Below, one piece after another: positions 31,701 to 37,776 of a stretch of 41,636 nt of DNA (positions are counted from its first letter, which is position 1; every line of letters begins with the position of its first letter). The notes below the pieces were generated by a model, which worked only from the letters and a program-made list of their open reading frames with translations, had not been told where the DNA came from and made no database searches. The stretch is from positions 1-41,636 of the IMG/VR virus record IMGVR_UViG_3300020395_000030; one strand, 5' to 3'. Origin of the DNA: a virus. A program made the position numbers and the translations under genes.

Positions 31701-33491
31701 TGGTGTTCTTGGAAAAATATCTTTAGTATCTACAATAATACTTTCAACAACTTCTCCAGCAAGAACTGCTCTAGCTCTGTTAGGAACTTGATCTATTAAA
31801 ACAAATGGTGGTGAAATATATCCTCTTCCTTGAGTGTTTACCTTAATTTGCTCTAATTTACCATAACGAATACTATCGTAATCCTTATAACTGTAAACAG
31901 GAATACCATTTAAAAGGATACCATTATCTCTTCTAGATGTTGGATATTTTTCAGTTGTTCTTGTAGCTTTCTTTCTAATAATACGAAGTAACTTCTGATC
32001 TAATAATTCTTCATTTACTGTAGATCCATCTAAAATCTTATGTGATGGGAAACCAGAACTTGTAATGTAATAATACTGATCATCTGCAAATATAGAAGAT
32101 ACATCTGTAGTTAATTCACTTATAGATGACTCTAATGTTGGGAGAGTTGGTATTAAAGGTGAATTACCTTGATCAAATATCCATCTAGTATCTTTTGTAC
32201 CAACGTTGACTATCTTACTATCATCAGTTTCAAAACCTGAATTGGAAACTTCAATTTTATCTCCAGGACTTGAATATGGTTGTTTAGTTTCGGGTGTTAA
32301 ATTATATACAACACCAAATGTTAATAGTGTTACGCCAGAACCACTGATAGTTACTGGTTTATAAACTGAAGTACCACTAGGATAAGTAAGTGCTCCTGAA
32401 GGTTGTCTATCATCAATAATAAACTGAGTTACAGTCTTGGAACTAAAAGTAATTGTTTCTGTTCCAATCAAGAATGATCCTGTATCACCCCATCCAAGAG
32501 TAGAAGAAACATTAATTCTATTTCCAGTAGAAGATGTTCCTGAAAATGATTTTTCTGTTTTAGTTTTAGTTGATATTGCAAAATCTCCATTAACAGTTTC
32601 TGGAGCTAATACAATGTTATATACTACTTCATTGTCAGAAGTACCATCAGCATATACATTATCAACAGCAGCATCTGCATACCCATATTCATCAGTAGCA
32701 GTCTGTATAATCTTTTGTCCTATTAGACTCTTTACATCACCAGATATAACCTTACATTTAAGAGCATATACACTAGTCCAATCAGATTCAGATACCTTAT
32801 AGGTAAAATCTCTTGGTTTGTATACTTCAGGTTTATCGTCATGTTCTTTGGCAACGATAGTATTAAAAACAAATTTAATAGAACTATCAGTTCCCTTTGC
32901 TTTATAGAACTTTTGGATATTTTTAATTAAAGTTCTCTTATCTACTTCTCCCTTCAAATACTTTTCAGGGAAAGAACCTAGATACTGGTTCTCAAAATTC
33001 TTTACAAATGCATATAGGAAAAGGTTACTGATGTTATAAACCTTCTGTCCTGAATTATGTGCAGCTGCAGTAGTACCAGTAAAGGTGCTTGAGTTATAAA
33101 GATCACCTAAAGTAGTATTACCACTAACACCCCTAGAGCATCCACTTAAAGTTGTATTAGTTCTAGTTGAATAGAATATAATCTCATCATCTATTCTGAC
33201 GTATCCGTTTTTCTTCGGAAAACTCGTTGCATCTTGTAGTACAATTGTATCATCAGAACTAGAAATACTAGTGCCCAAGATATCAAACTGTCTAAGAATA
33301 TTTTGTTCATAATAATCAATATCAGCGTACTTCTGAATGTTATTAATAACATCCAAGGTACCACCCTGTACCTCCTGTGCTTCATAATACTTCTGAACAA
33401 ACTTAGAGAATAGTTCGTATTCAGTTGTAATAAACTCAGGAAGCTGCGTCTCAATAAGAGTTGAAATTCGCTTAGTCTTTACGGATGGCAT
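22797..33491 (-). CDS. Giant gp7-like baseplate wedge protein, 3564 aa
   Basis: The gene lies between gp6 and gp8, the place of gene 7 in T4. From memory of T4 gp7, its C-terminal region aligns in two separated blocks. Residues about 20-275 (LYAFVKNFENQY..., KFYKAKGTDSSIKFVFNTIV, LIGQKIIQTATDEYG) resemble the gp7 STKGIEASYKFLFKVLY and LVGQTIYTATGR segments. Residues about 1907-1964 (DYSYVIKSKTPIEQWRDLIK, then THPAGFKLFG) resemble gp7 SYYVMKIKSNLPSSRWKSD and HPVGFGF. About 1600 residues of beta-rich modules lie between the blocks, and another 1600 follow. Other parts are nine GxGY-like motifs, two helical modules (about 2187-2258 and 2420-2492) and five scattered 'IGxExxxY...RG' modules. In T4, gp7 is 1032 residues and holds the wedge together. 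Start and frame are secure. The gp7 relationship rests on recalled sequence and synteny. Confidence 0.85.
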   Translation of the reverse strand: MPSVKTKRISTLIETQLPEFITTEYELFSKFVQKYYEAQEVQGGTLDVINNIQKYADIDYYEQNILRQFDILGTSISSSDDTIVLQDATSFPKKNGYVRIDDEIIFYSTRTNTTLSGCSRGVSGNTTLGDLYNSSTFTGTTAAAHNSGQKVYNISNLFLYAFVKNFENQYLGSFPEKYLKGEVDKRTLIKNIQKFYKAKGTDSSIKFVFNTIVAKEHDDKPEVYKPRDFTYKVSESDWTSVYALKCKVISGDVKSLIGQKIIQTATDEYGYADAAVDNVYADGTSDNEVVYNIVLAPETVNGDFAISTKTKTEKSFSGTSSTGNRINVSSTLGWGDTGSFLIGTETITFSSKTVTQFIIDDRQPSGALTYPSGTSVYKPVTISGSGVTLLTFGVVYNLTPETKQPYSSPGDKIEVSNSGFETDDSKIVNVGTKDTRWIFDQGNSPLIPTLPTLESSISELTTDVSSIFADDQYYYITSSGFPSHKILDGSTVNEELLDQKLLRIIRKKATRTTEKYPTSRRDNGILLNGIPVYSYKDYDSIRYGKLEQIKVNTQGRGYISPPFVLIDQVPNRARAVLAGEVVESIIVDTKDIFPRTPDIDITSGRGAVVRAIVTGGKVTSLAIDNPGEYYSSPPLVRIRDNAGRGRFATYNSVVNTDGNITGFEKIDEGNFYNQNTVIVDIIPVGEDASGIPLLKEWNYNRYTKLENELDTENGYIFQNYNNALEYGYGYIANPKALRVSLNDNISNTGSEPSTKTHSPIIGFAYDGNPIYGAFGYENPLDATTDITRMTSSYSLNAARAEGPTVNEYPLGTFNNDYTYTHKSGTLDENNGRFCVTPEFPEGTYAYFITIDSNQVPQYPYIIGENYYSLPVDSNYNSNINQDDIPKNSKKYYVPGMQGNGEGLIASIAEVRSGTVDSIDVINTSDNFSINSQIYFNNDGTEGSEAEAIISSVKGKGVSYLHSRENKVVKLTVIQSAYLFADDTLTQPSSGAYGEIVGTVKNDSTIVLKNVVGTFDNSGTFSAAIKTFTVLLDQRSSYTKGATLSLTDGVNAPIATAEVLEGTTSQNVVQIKVLTGTWIVDDTYFLQSDDLFNTSGTRIVRLTSMSDGLEPFEVNQSVALVETTSPHGLGIGDNVDIDINPNHTTKVKTYYLRKRLYQEATLIPPENKTNINFTGIGKFSILNGGADYTAGTYTTVSLTGGSGSGATATFIVSDAGIVSNVTIQNAGAGYKRGDYVSVADEDLVRSGASQSTARFTLYVDHAGISAGATKLVVDSALGFADNDYIKIGDEILKIVSINNNDISVTRGQQGTDDVDHFDGQEVVLYESRYNFTTNFEIFNTATTGYVQSYDPVTQKIIIVYDYGTLSSNADKVVLSSSFFDASEPKRLVSIKSAGDVNYKFEFSDDNVSFVPNPNVGLQEYYKYKFDTSHSSLTGTYFDISPSNNYNLVTVEKTESTILPGNNGAYTDVIFGFGSRLETNLLTTKIGTDFTNFYYFDRKNVVGSDNAYFSIIQDPLQGTKIINYVTPNRFVYDVPSQPLWDGSGSISYTTTGQFAIGAINTVDIINLGLNYKKVPIIRGVDPNTDYRASATVSFDTTSNIITGVEIVEKGSNYSKPKVIITDGDGSDAEFDIVVRNGEIFSIVVSSPGKGYTYTPTIRIIESDVQAYVSSSTIGIPQSVNIIQNGGGYHEDKTVASSYSSSYVLGVQGTGLVLSLKNPSQLSGQKYWNTPTYIGPFTVGEEVVQKYIDDNTGEEITNARGIVGEWDGETLVISEVTFGEFLYKPDDPFYDGGNYEIYGNGTTISPGGPSGNPAVYPNRAIITSTPVDGGTNIPEYQKGETVVQTIDGVEVLRAKVVEYRKGSNLLKIGEIDGTIRENVLIRSTLRSNVVSKVKTIFVTTFAEEITSFYDNLGYYNSDKGRLGVSNQKLLDSDFYQDYSYVIKSKTPIEQWRDLIKSTTHPAGFKLFGQVDVETDAAASMPEELPKASHFSVIQLWDPAKNTITVENTTHVITQTTQKIENTRIRKGVGSASNSEFLFNENRAFEFSINGTFDGYYDTDGRLQGTTQFQILDDQGIAFTPASAKGIIVTLDGVIQEPEVAYTISGDQIIFANPPLGAGNKNGSTYKGVTFYGKIFQFKDNQYNTKYLKKIRNIFQRSGRWIDAANQIERNAEFIVNETIGYGKETHTSIDWNTKQDDYEANLRAILDAYQHDIRFGGNVKTIDYSSIFNSDDDYLYIQNQKTNTNDLFSYATRLAKLAIRNWDYIDQNVLYFGGGNTVTVSDTTNLAVGMFITSGTAFASGTKIISIDSPTQVTLSNVALANSSQSGGAPVGETSISGTDVATGNNPTSTAVVEPGDSFQVAVGATYTVPTSFTGTGQATFSWSGVQRGKFYKGGQLIGLNRAYIISESLTWAQATYPALNWGSIATKCGRDIGIILDAYVYHLQFGGNEKIVEAAQRYYTKDDYPDSEKVSYISDSLTETLAVFSYAKDLMIQAMRNQLPATDPDVIVDSESPACVEVESALNTFNGIINTILTEGKGLVEKVPQDSNKRGNWTPTLTYSNYNIILDPLLIDQECNNVISAIDSLYDNLSDNILEKSVTRTLPDYVDGESKEFELYWDDNTEVDTEVDEDLFLTINAVLQRPKYTETYPGPDAYWIDRTVIPNKIVFDVAPIWDQDLGAKTVGEPTAVEKVVGIGVGNYKRLTIDYNLVDGVRNGPFLILDVEDYTVQTIESEDSMYVFLDGVLQRKGYSYTVSGPNITFNVPIKKEMKVDIRYLYGRDVGQILNIFDYAPDTYFAKARFTFTGSPSALDDYFKYAWMGDKIGSPIHVWQPMADGTINIIGEISNPFRSGNNVGYDLKCQNTVIESGRPFVFAVKGAYDRTYTFSIEDISNQLLDFQLDSVGRKILTDDNSLWFGTFLGKTHKYPFAYLANNDKIRIEGEEGFRRIKTLPNEATSKDGRNKETLTDDIYGVVSVETYTGITRGEGLSVVATIENGSVTKLTWNQRSYDPLTQPTAYQYETPPILEFIPVDGDGGGASANVLVSKGQVISVDLLNGGSGYSAAPKVIVSRRYDILSERDIGVSLIYIGVNPDVNISGMSAISTINVFANQVAGIDSVSSVPIDSPKDADRHIHDIVQTGKPNVIAGESDGTMPTDDVQQPPSEGAQIVYIEPEPVQYEGEGGVLRLQDSETVLKAEVQDIVSLNSIQTTSRQIIEYINIEIENNSLDNVNYFETAALLDVDLQVNEHVAYIADTTKFDGYGLLMIGNEVVKYHGKLEDRFLRLLRGQQNTTPQTWPAGTYLRQIPEITVAFGGVVTIDSESDVTMVSASASAGGVERKTHRQIETPADFSVTREATEVVIIPPPSGVIDGYEETVYLTDPIIQRSGNAVDVIDVADRYYVDKRDGSQVEIINAVFGISSEYIGQYTKTNAGHTISFFDGIFDDGTAKVSGLSIGLMDQYFPTITIADFTERADSSYSLAGEKFNLVPPSIQNPVAFSSSASGTIGGSVVVATTAYFADEGYLLHDSFGSLSVIKYTGKTATQFTGCTVESGSTSIENNATIIPYQIN
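26014..26230 (-). repeat. Helical module, second copy in the gp7-like giant
   Basis: Residues about 2420-2492: KCGRDIGIILDAYVYHLQFG, then GNEKIVEAAQRYY, and a helix YAKDLMIQAMRNQ. It is the same module as the two in the left-edge giant and as 26716-26930 in this gene. Confidence 0.65.
26716..26930 (-). repeat. Helical module, first copy in the gp7-like giant
   Basis: Residues about 2187-2258: YEANLRAILDAYQHDIRFGG, then NVKTIDYSSIF, and a helix YATRLAKLAIRNWDY. The Cys of the other copies is absent, but the D-x-RFGGN centre and the terminal A-x-RNW are kept. Confidence 0.6.
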
Positions 33492-33497
33492 TCGTCT

Positions 33498-35294
33498 TTA
33501 CTCTTTATATGCAGTGAATGAAGAATTGGCAACATCAACATCTAGATATACCTCACGCATTGCCTTAATATCGTTAGATTTTGGTTTAACTCTAACAGAA
33601 ATGCGATTGTCAAAGAAACTACCTTTAATGATAGTTAAATTATACATCTTAAGTTCGCCTTTTACATAATCTATATCACCGATATCCTTGTCAAGGACAA
33701 CTTTTTCACCAGTTGCAGTATCCAGTCTATATAGGATGATTTTGCCATCGCTATCCTCTAGATACACATCAAAATTAGGATACTCTGTTACTCTAAACCC
33801 AGTGCTGGACAGAGTAGGTTCATCACAATCCTTATCAAATTGATTTTGGAAACATACTTCATAAAAGAAAGTTGAGTTGAGTGAAGGATAGAAATCCTTC
33901 CTCATTGTTACATCTGATATATTAGAATTAATAGATCTATCTGCATCATCTATAACTGCAACAGCTTTACTATGCCTAAACTTGCCATTAAACTTTTCAG
34001 TCCCACTAGTCTCAAGATAAGACTGAACTGAACCGATTACTTTATCTCTAATCTGTGAAGTAGACTGATCAGTAACACTACCATCGTAATAAACCTTACT
34101 TGTTAGCTCAACATATAAAACTGATGGATCTACTAGTTTTGGTTCTACTGAAGCAACAACATAGTTCTTCAACTCTTTTATAATTTCTTGTTTTGTTAAA
34201 GATGTAAGGTATGTTGCATCTTTTGGTTTTAAAGATATAAAAACTTTACCATATTCTGGAGGATCTTGATCTTCCCCACCAAAAATAATGATATCACTTG
34301 TTGCTGGATATACTCTTCTAACTATTGCTTCGTAATCTTGTGCTGTTACTGCTCTTTCTTGTGTTCCATATGACTTAGGAGCAGTATATTTGATTTTATC
34401 AATACTTTCAATCTCTTCACCGCCAGATGAGGCAACTGTAGAGTTAATAGTAGTGGTATATGCATTTGGAGTTACACCATCAGGATTTTCTAATACACCA
34501 GAGAATATAAAGGTTCTAACACCATTACTCTCTGAACCTGAGGTTGTTAGGTATGACACTTCAAAACGTGTACCATCATCTAACTTCTTGCCGAGAACCC
34601 CGTCACCCACTAGGATCTCATACCTCTCATCTTCAATCTCATCTAAGAAGAAGACTTTAGAGTTACCATCAACACCAAGTATGTTATCTGCTATTAGATA
34701 TGGTTCACTGAAGCTTCCACCACCAGGGAAGACTTTTACTCTAATAGTATTGGTGTCTATGTTTTGATTATCAAGAACAAACCTTTGCGATTTCTGTGAT
34801 CCATCAATAGTAAATGTATTAGTAAGTGATGTTCCCTCTTTTACTGGTACATTTGTGAATATTGCTGTATCATTTGCTACCTGTGATTTGAAATCGTCTA
34901 ATACAACATAATTGTAAATGTTGTTATCATAATTTGTTATAAAACCTGTACCCTTCTTAAGTAACAACTCTGTATCACTTGTTGGGTTTGTATAATTTAC
35001 TGTAAATGAAACATATGCTGTAGGAGACGTAGCAGATTTTGGTCTATATCCTAACTGCTTTGCTATTGCTACTACATTGTCTCTGAGAGTGGCAGAATCA
35101 ATGAATAGTTCATTGACTACCATATTAGTATTAAACGCCGTGTAGTACGTATTATAGGCGAGTGTATCTACCAGAGTCGCTAATGCTGATCCTTCAAAAT
35201 CATAATCAGTAAAATCTGACTGTGCCCTTAGGTATTCTTTAAGGGCAACTTTGATATCCTCAAAGTCTAAATTGGCTACCTGTGTATACGGCAT
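33498..35294 (-). CDS. 6: Baseplate wedge protein gp6 (baseplate J-like)
   Basis: A 598-residue protein beginning MPYTQVANLDFEDIKVAL, followed by a helical stretch with LAYNTYYTAFNTNMVVNELF and LRDNVVAIAKQLGYRP, the N-terminal pattern I know from gp6 of T4-like cyanophages. The centre has the baseplate-J arrangement (YLTTSGSESNG, IKYTAPKSYGTQERAVTAQDYEAI), and the C-terminal third is beta-rich. T4 gp6 has 660 residues, so the length fits. In T4, gp6 dimers form the ring that links the wedges to the hub. Its start codon shares one base with the gp25 stop (TAATG), implying translational coupling. A 6-nt gap separates it from the gp7-like giant. Confident assignment. Confidence 0.92.
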   Translation of the reverse strand: MPYTQVANLDFEDIKVALKEYLRAQSDFTDYDFEGSALATLVDTLAYNTYYTAFNTNMVVNELFIDSATLRDNVVAIAKQLGYRPKSATSPTAYVSFTVNYTNPTSDTELLLKKGTGFITNYDNNIYNYVVLDDFKSQVANDTAIFTNVPVKEGTSLTNTFTIDGSQKSQRFVLDNQNIDTNTIRVKVFPGGGSFSEPYLIADNILGVDGNSKVFFLDEIEDERYEILVGDGVLGKKLDDGTRFEVSYLTTSGSESNGVRTFIFSGVLENPDGVTPNAYTTTINSTVASSGGEEIESIDKIKYTAPKSYGTQERAVTAQDYEAIVRRVYPATSDIIIFGGEDQDPPEYGKVFISLKPKDATYLTSLTKQEIIKELKNYVVASVEPKLVDPSVLYVELTSKVYYDGSVTDQSTSQIRDKVIGSVQSYLETSGTEKFNGKFRHSKAVAVIDDADRSINSNISDVTMRKDFYPSLNSTFFYEVCFQNQFDKDCDEPTLSSTGFRVTEYPNFDVYLEDSDGKIILYRLDTATGEKVVLDKDIGDIDYVKGELKMYNLTIIKGSFFDNRISVRVKPKSNDIKAMREVYLDVDVANSSFTAYKE

Positions 35295-35686
35295 TATCGT
35301 GTACGCTCTAAGAAGAATTCTACTGCTATGGGTGCGTCTTCTCTACCGATAATAGTGTAAGATACTTCTACTTCATATCCGTTGTTATCAAAATCAGGTT
35401 CGCAACGAATAGTATCAACTTCAATACGTGGTTCATATTGATTTAAAACATTCGCAACCTCAGATTTAAGAATACCAGCAGATCCATAATCAAGTGGCTC
35501 AAACAAAAGATTCTGTATACCAGATCCTAAGTTTGGTTGAAATGGTCTTTCGCCTTTCCTAGTAAGAAGTAATCCTGTGATTGCTTGCACAATCGCAGCT
35601 TTATCCTTCACCGTGACAAGATCATCAGTGATAGGGTGCTTCTTAAATGTGACGCTTAAATCTTTAAACGTCTGGAAGGTTGGCAT
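35294..35686 (-). CDS. 25: Baseplate wedge/sheath-initiator protein gp25
   Basis: A 130-residue protein (T4 gp25: 132) of the GPW/gp25 family. The family signature is visible at about 42-58: RKGERPFQPNLGSGIQN, followed by LLFEPLD. The C-terminus has YEPRIEVDTI and a beta hairpin with YEVEVSYTI. In myoviruses, gp25 sits at the wedge-hub junction and nucleates sheath polymerisation. No clear Shine-Dalgarno sequence precedes the ATG at 35686. A NATAAATA late box ends 24 nt upstream, so the 5' leader would be very short. It is the first gene of the baseplate transcription unit here. Confidence 0.93.
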   Translation of the reverse strand: MPTFQTFKDLSVTFKKHPITDDLVTVKDKAAIVQAITGLLLTRKGERPFQPNLGSGIQNLLFEPLDYGSAGILKSEVANVLNQYEPRIEVDTIRCEPDFDNNGYEVEVSYTIIGREDAPIAVEFFLERTR

Positions 35687-35708
35687 TTAGACACAGCATA
35701 GGCTGTTT

Positions 35709-36008
35709 CTATTTATCTACACTATAGAAAGTATACTTCAAAAATAACTCTTCTCCCTTCTTAATAGGCTTAATTGTCTTCATGTGATAGATCTTTCCCC
35801 AATCCTCTTCTTCATACCATTTCACACAATTTGGATCTTCACTATGGTTTACAAATCCTCCTAATGGAGTTCTCATAATATCATCATCCACTACAACATG
35901 AGAGATACCAAGATACATCATGGCATCTATATCTGCTTTAGCAAATAGTCCTTGTCCTGCGATAGGACTATCTTTAACATGTAATTCTGGTGGAAGTGCT
36001 TGATACAT
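35709..36008 (-). CDS. Minimal SET-domain protein (putative lysine methyltransferase)
   Basis: A 99-residue protein made almost entirely of SET motifs. VKDSPIAGQGLFAKADI (11-27) matches the SET I strand with its GxGLFA turn. GFVNHSEDPNC (51-61) contains the NHS and PNC elements of the cofactor-binding pseudoknot. IKKGEELFLKYTFY (82-95) is the closing GEEL...Y motif with a catalytic-type Tyr. SET enzymes transfer methyl groups from S-adenosylmethionine to lysines. It is shorter than the usual SET core of about 130 residues, with no pre- or post-SET cysteines, so the substrate-recognition insert is very short. The start shares a base with the purC stop (TAATG). Target unknown; phage structural proteins, host ribosomal proteins or host chromatin-like proteins are all possible. 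Confidence 0.82.
   Translation of the reverse strand: MYQALPPELHVKDSPIAGQGLFAKADIDAMMYLGISHVVVDDDIMRTPLGGFVNHSEDPNCVKWYEEEDWGKIYHMKTIKPIKKGEELFLKYTFYSVDK
35710..35717 (-). promoter_or_regulatory. Late promoter box GATAAATA upstream of gp25
   Basis: A full NATAAATA match on the minus strand, ending 24 nt before the gp25 ATG. It overlaps the last two codons (Asp-Lys) and the stop codon of the SET-domain gene, so the promoter is built into a coding end. A small 5-bp hairpin (35693-35706) would fall in the leader. It separates the metabolic cassette from the baseplate genes. Confidence 0.65.
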
Positions 36009-36781
36009 TAAATTGGTCCTCTAGGGGGTAATTCATATTCTGGTTTCATAGTTCTCTCATTCTCTGCATCATCATCACGAGCATGAATCTGAAGAAGACT
36101 ACCAAGAATCTCTTTATATCTCTCTATCATTTTTTCCCCATCACCCTCTTTTCTAAAAATGTCCTTATCATAACTCTCTTTGGTACCCTGATTCCAGAGT
36201 CGCATTCCATCAGGTGATAGTTCATCAGCCAAGAGTAAATTGCCTTTAGCATCGTATCCAAACTCCAATTTAAAATCTATAAGGTCTAAACTCATACTAT
36301 GGAATATCTTTTTCAATTCCTTATTAATCCACTGAGCACGGTATTCAAACTCTTTAAGCTCTTTACCATAACCCATTAGGTTAATTCTACGGTATGTTAA
36401 AAGAGGATCATCCTTCTCATCACTCTTAAGGTAGTATTCTACCACAGGATGCTCAAATTTAGTACCTTCCTCAATACCAAAGGTATCTCTAACAATAGAA
36501 CCAGTAGCAGCATTCCGAACTACCACTTCAATAGGAATGATATCTACTTTCTTACAGGTCATTGCCTTATGAGTAGGCATATTAACATAATGTGTCTTTA
36601 CTGCTCTCTTTTCTAACATCTTAAACAAGACGGTAGAGATCTGACAACAAACCTCACCTTTACCTTCTATATCTAATTCTTTCTTACCATTACCTGCAGT
36701 AACTTTATCTTCATACTGTATGATAACCTCATCTTCCTTATCAGTGGAAAATACTGTTTTAACTTTTCCTTTTATAATCAT
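36008..36781 (-). CDS. purC: Phosphoribosylaminoimidazole-succinocarboxamide synthase (SAICAR synthetase)
   Basis: A 257-residue PurC homologue (bacterial enzymes about 235-250). PurC joins CAIR and aspartate using ATP in de novo purine synthesis. Visible motifs are the N-terminal GKVKTVF nucleotide loop, VVVRNAATGSIVRD (86-99), DFKLEFG (169-175) and LLADELSPDGMRLW (183-196), which cover the family signatures. The C-terminus has a charged extension ending in PPRGPI. The start overlaps the purM stop by 4 nt (ATGA), and the stop overlaps the SET start. The gene belongs to the purine-synthesis set that marine T4-like phages take from their hosts, presumably to raise nucleotide supply for genome replication. 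Confidence 0.95.
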   Translation of the reverse strand: MIIKGKVKTVFSTDKEDEVIIQYEDKVTAGNGKKELDIEGKGEVCCQISTVLFKMLEKRAVKTHYVNMPTHKAMTCKKVDIIPIEVVVRNAATGSIVRDTFGIEEGTKFEHPVVEYYLKSDEKDDPLLTYRRINLMGYGKELKEFEYRAQWINKELKKIFHSMSLDLIDFKLEFGYDAKGNLLLADELSPDGMRLWNQGTKESYDKDIFRKEGDGEKMIERYKEILGSLLQIHARDDDAENERTMKPEYELPPRGPI

Positions 36782-37776
36782 TGTATTTCTCCTATAACAA
36801 ATGAATCAAATGCTTCTATTAAAGAATCGTAAGCTCTAAGAACATATAATGTATCTTCAACTACATCAGGTGGAACAACCAAGCAATAACCTATGCCTAA
36901 GTTAAAAACTCTCTTCATCTCTTCTTCCTCTATCTCTCCAGCGTTCTGAACGATATTAAAGATTTCAGGACGTTTCCATGATGTATAGTCTACCTCTGCT
37001 CTGAGACCCTCTGGGAGGCATCTGGGAAGGTTTTCCACAAGTCCACCTCCTGTAATGTTTGCCATACCAAGAACAGGTATGTTATCTATTAAAGTTTTTA
37101 CTAACCTAGAATAGATTCTAGTAGGAGCAAGTATTTCTGGGTTTTCCTTTAAAATTATTTTATGTCTAAATGTAAGATACCTAACCATACTAAAACCATT
37201 ACAGTGTAACCCACTGCTTGAAATACCAATTATCTTATCTCCCTTCTTTATATCTCTACCATCTATAATATCTCTTTCTTCTACAACACCAGTACAGAAA
37301 CCAGCAAGCTCAAGATGATCTGGATCTCCCATACGTTCACCGTGTTCTGCTGTTTCTCCTCCAAGTAGTGTACAACCTGCTTCTTTACATGCATCACCTA
37401 TGCCCTCTACAAGGGGTTTGAGGAGTTCTGGTCTAAGTTTATTACATTTGATATAGTCTAAGAAGTAAAGAGGTTCTGCACCGCATGTAATAACGTCATT
37501 GACACACATCGCAACTAGATCTTGTCCTACATCTTTCATGATATCTGGATTACCAGTTGCAAAGAGTGATGTAAGATAGGACTTATTACCTACTCCATCA
37601 GTACCAGATACCAAAATAGGGTTATCATACCCAGAAGGTATTCTCATCATTCCATTAAAACCACCAAATCCACCCAAAACCTCAGGTCTATGAGTGGATT
37701 TTACGATTTCTTTAATGTCATTAACAAAATTATTACCAGCATCTATGTCAACACCAGTAGTTTTATAATCAAGCAT
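36778..37776 (-). CDS. purM: Phosphoribosylformylglycinamidine cyclo-ligase (AIR synthetase)
   Basis: A 332-residue PurM (E. coli 345). It closes FGAM to AIR with ATP, two steps before PurC. Motifs: YKTTGVDIDAGN at the N-terminus, GTDGVGNK (58-65), DLVAMCVNDV (86-95), the GAEPLYFLDY strand (99-108), GGETAE (139-144) and SSSGLHCNG (186-194), all typical of the ATP-grasp-unrelated PurM fold. All key motifs are intact, so it is expected to be active. It overlaps the oxygenase gene by 8 nt at the start and purC by 4 nt at the end. No purL, purN or purH is seen in this window. Confidence 0.95.
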   Translation of the reverse strand: MLDYKTTGVDIDAGNNFVNDIKEIVKSTHRPEVLGGFGGFNGMMRIPSGYDNPILVSGTDGVGNKSYLTSLFATGNPDIMKDVGQDLVAMCVNDVITCGAEPLYFLDYIKCNKLRPELLKPLVEGIGDACKEAGCTLLGGETAEHGERMGDPDHLELAGFCTGVVEERDIIDGRDIKKGDKIIGISSSGLHCNGFSMVRYLTFRHKIILKENPEILAPTRIYSRLVKTLIDNIPVLGMANITGGGLVENLPRCLPEGLRAEVDYTSWKRPEIFNIVQNAGEIEEEEMKRVFNLGIGYCLVVPPDVVEDTLYVLRAYDSLIEAFDSFVIGEIQ

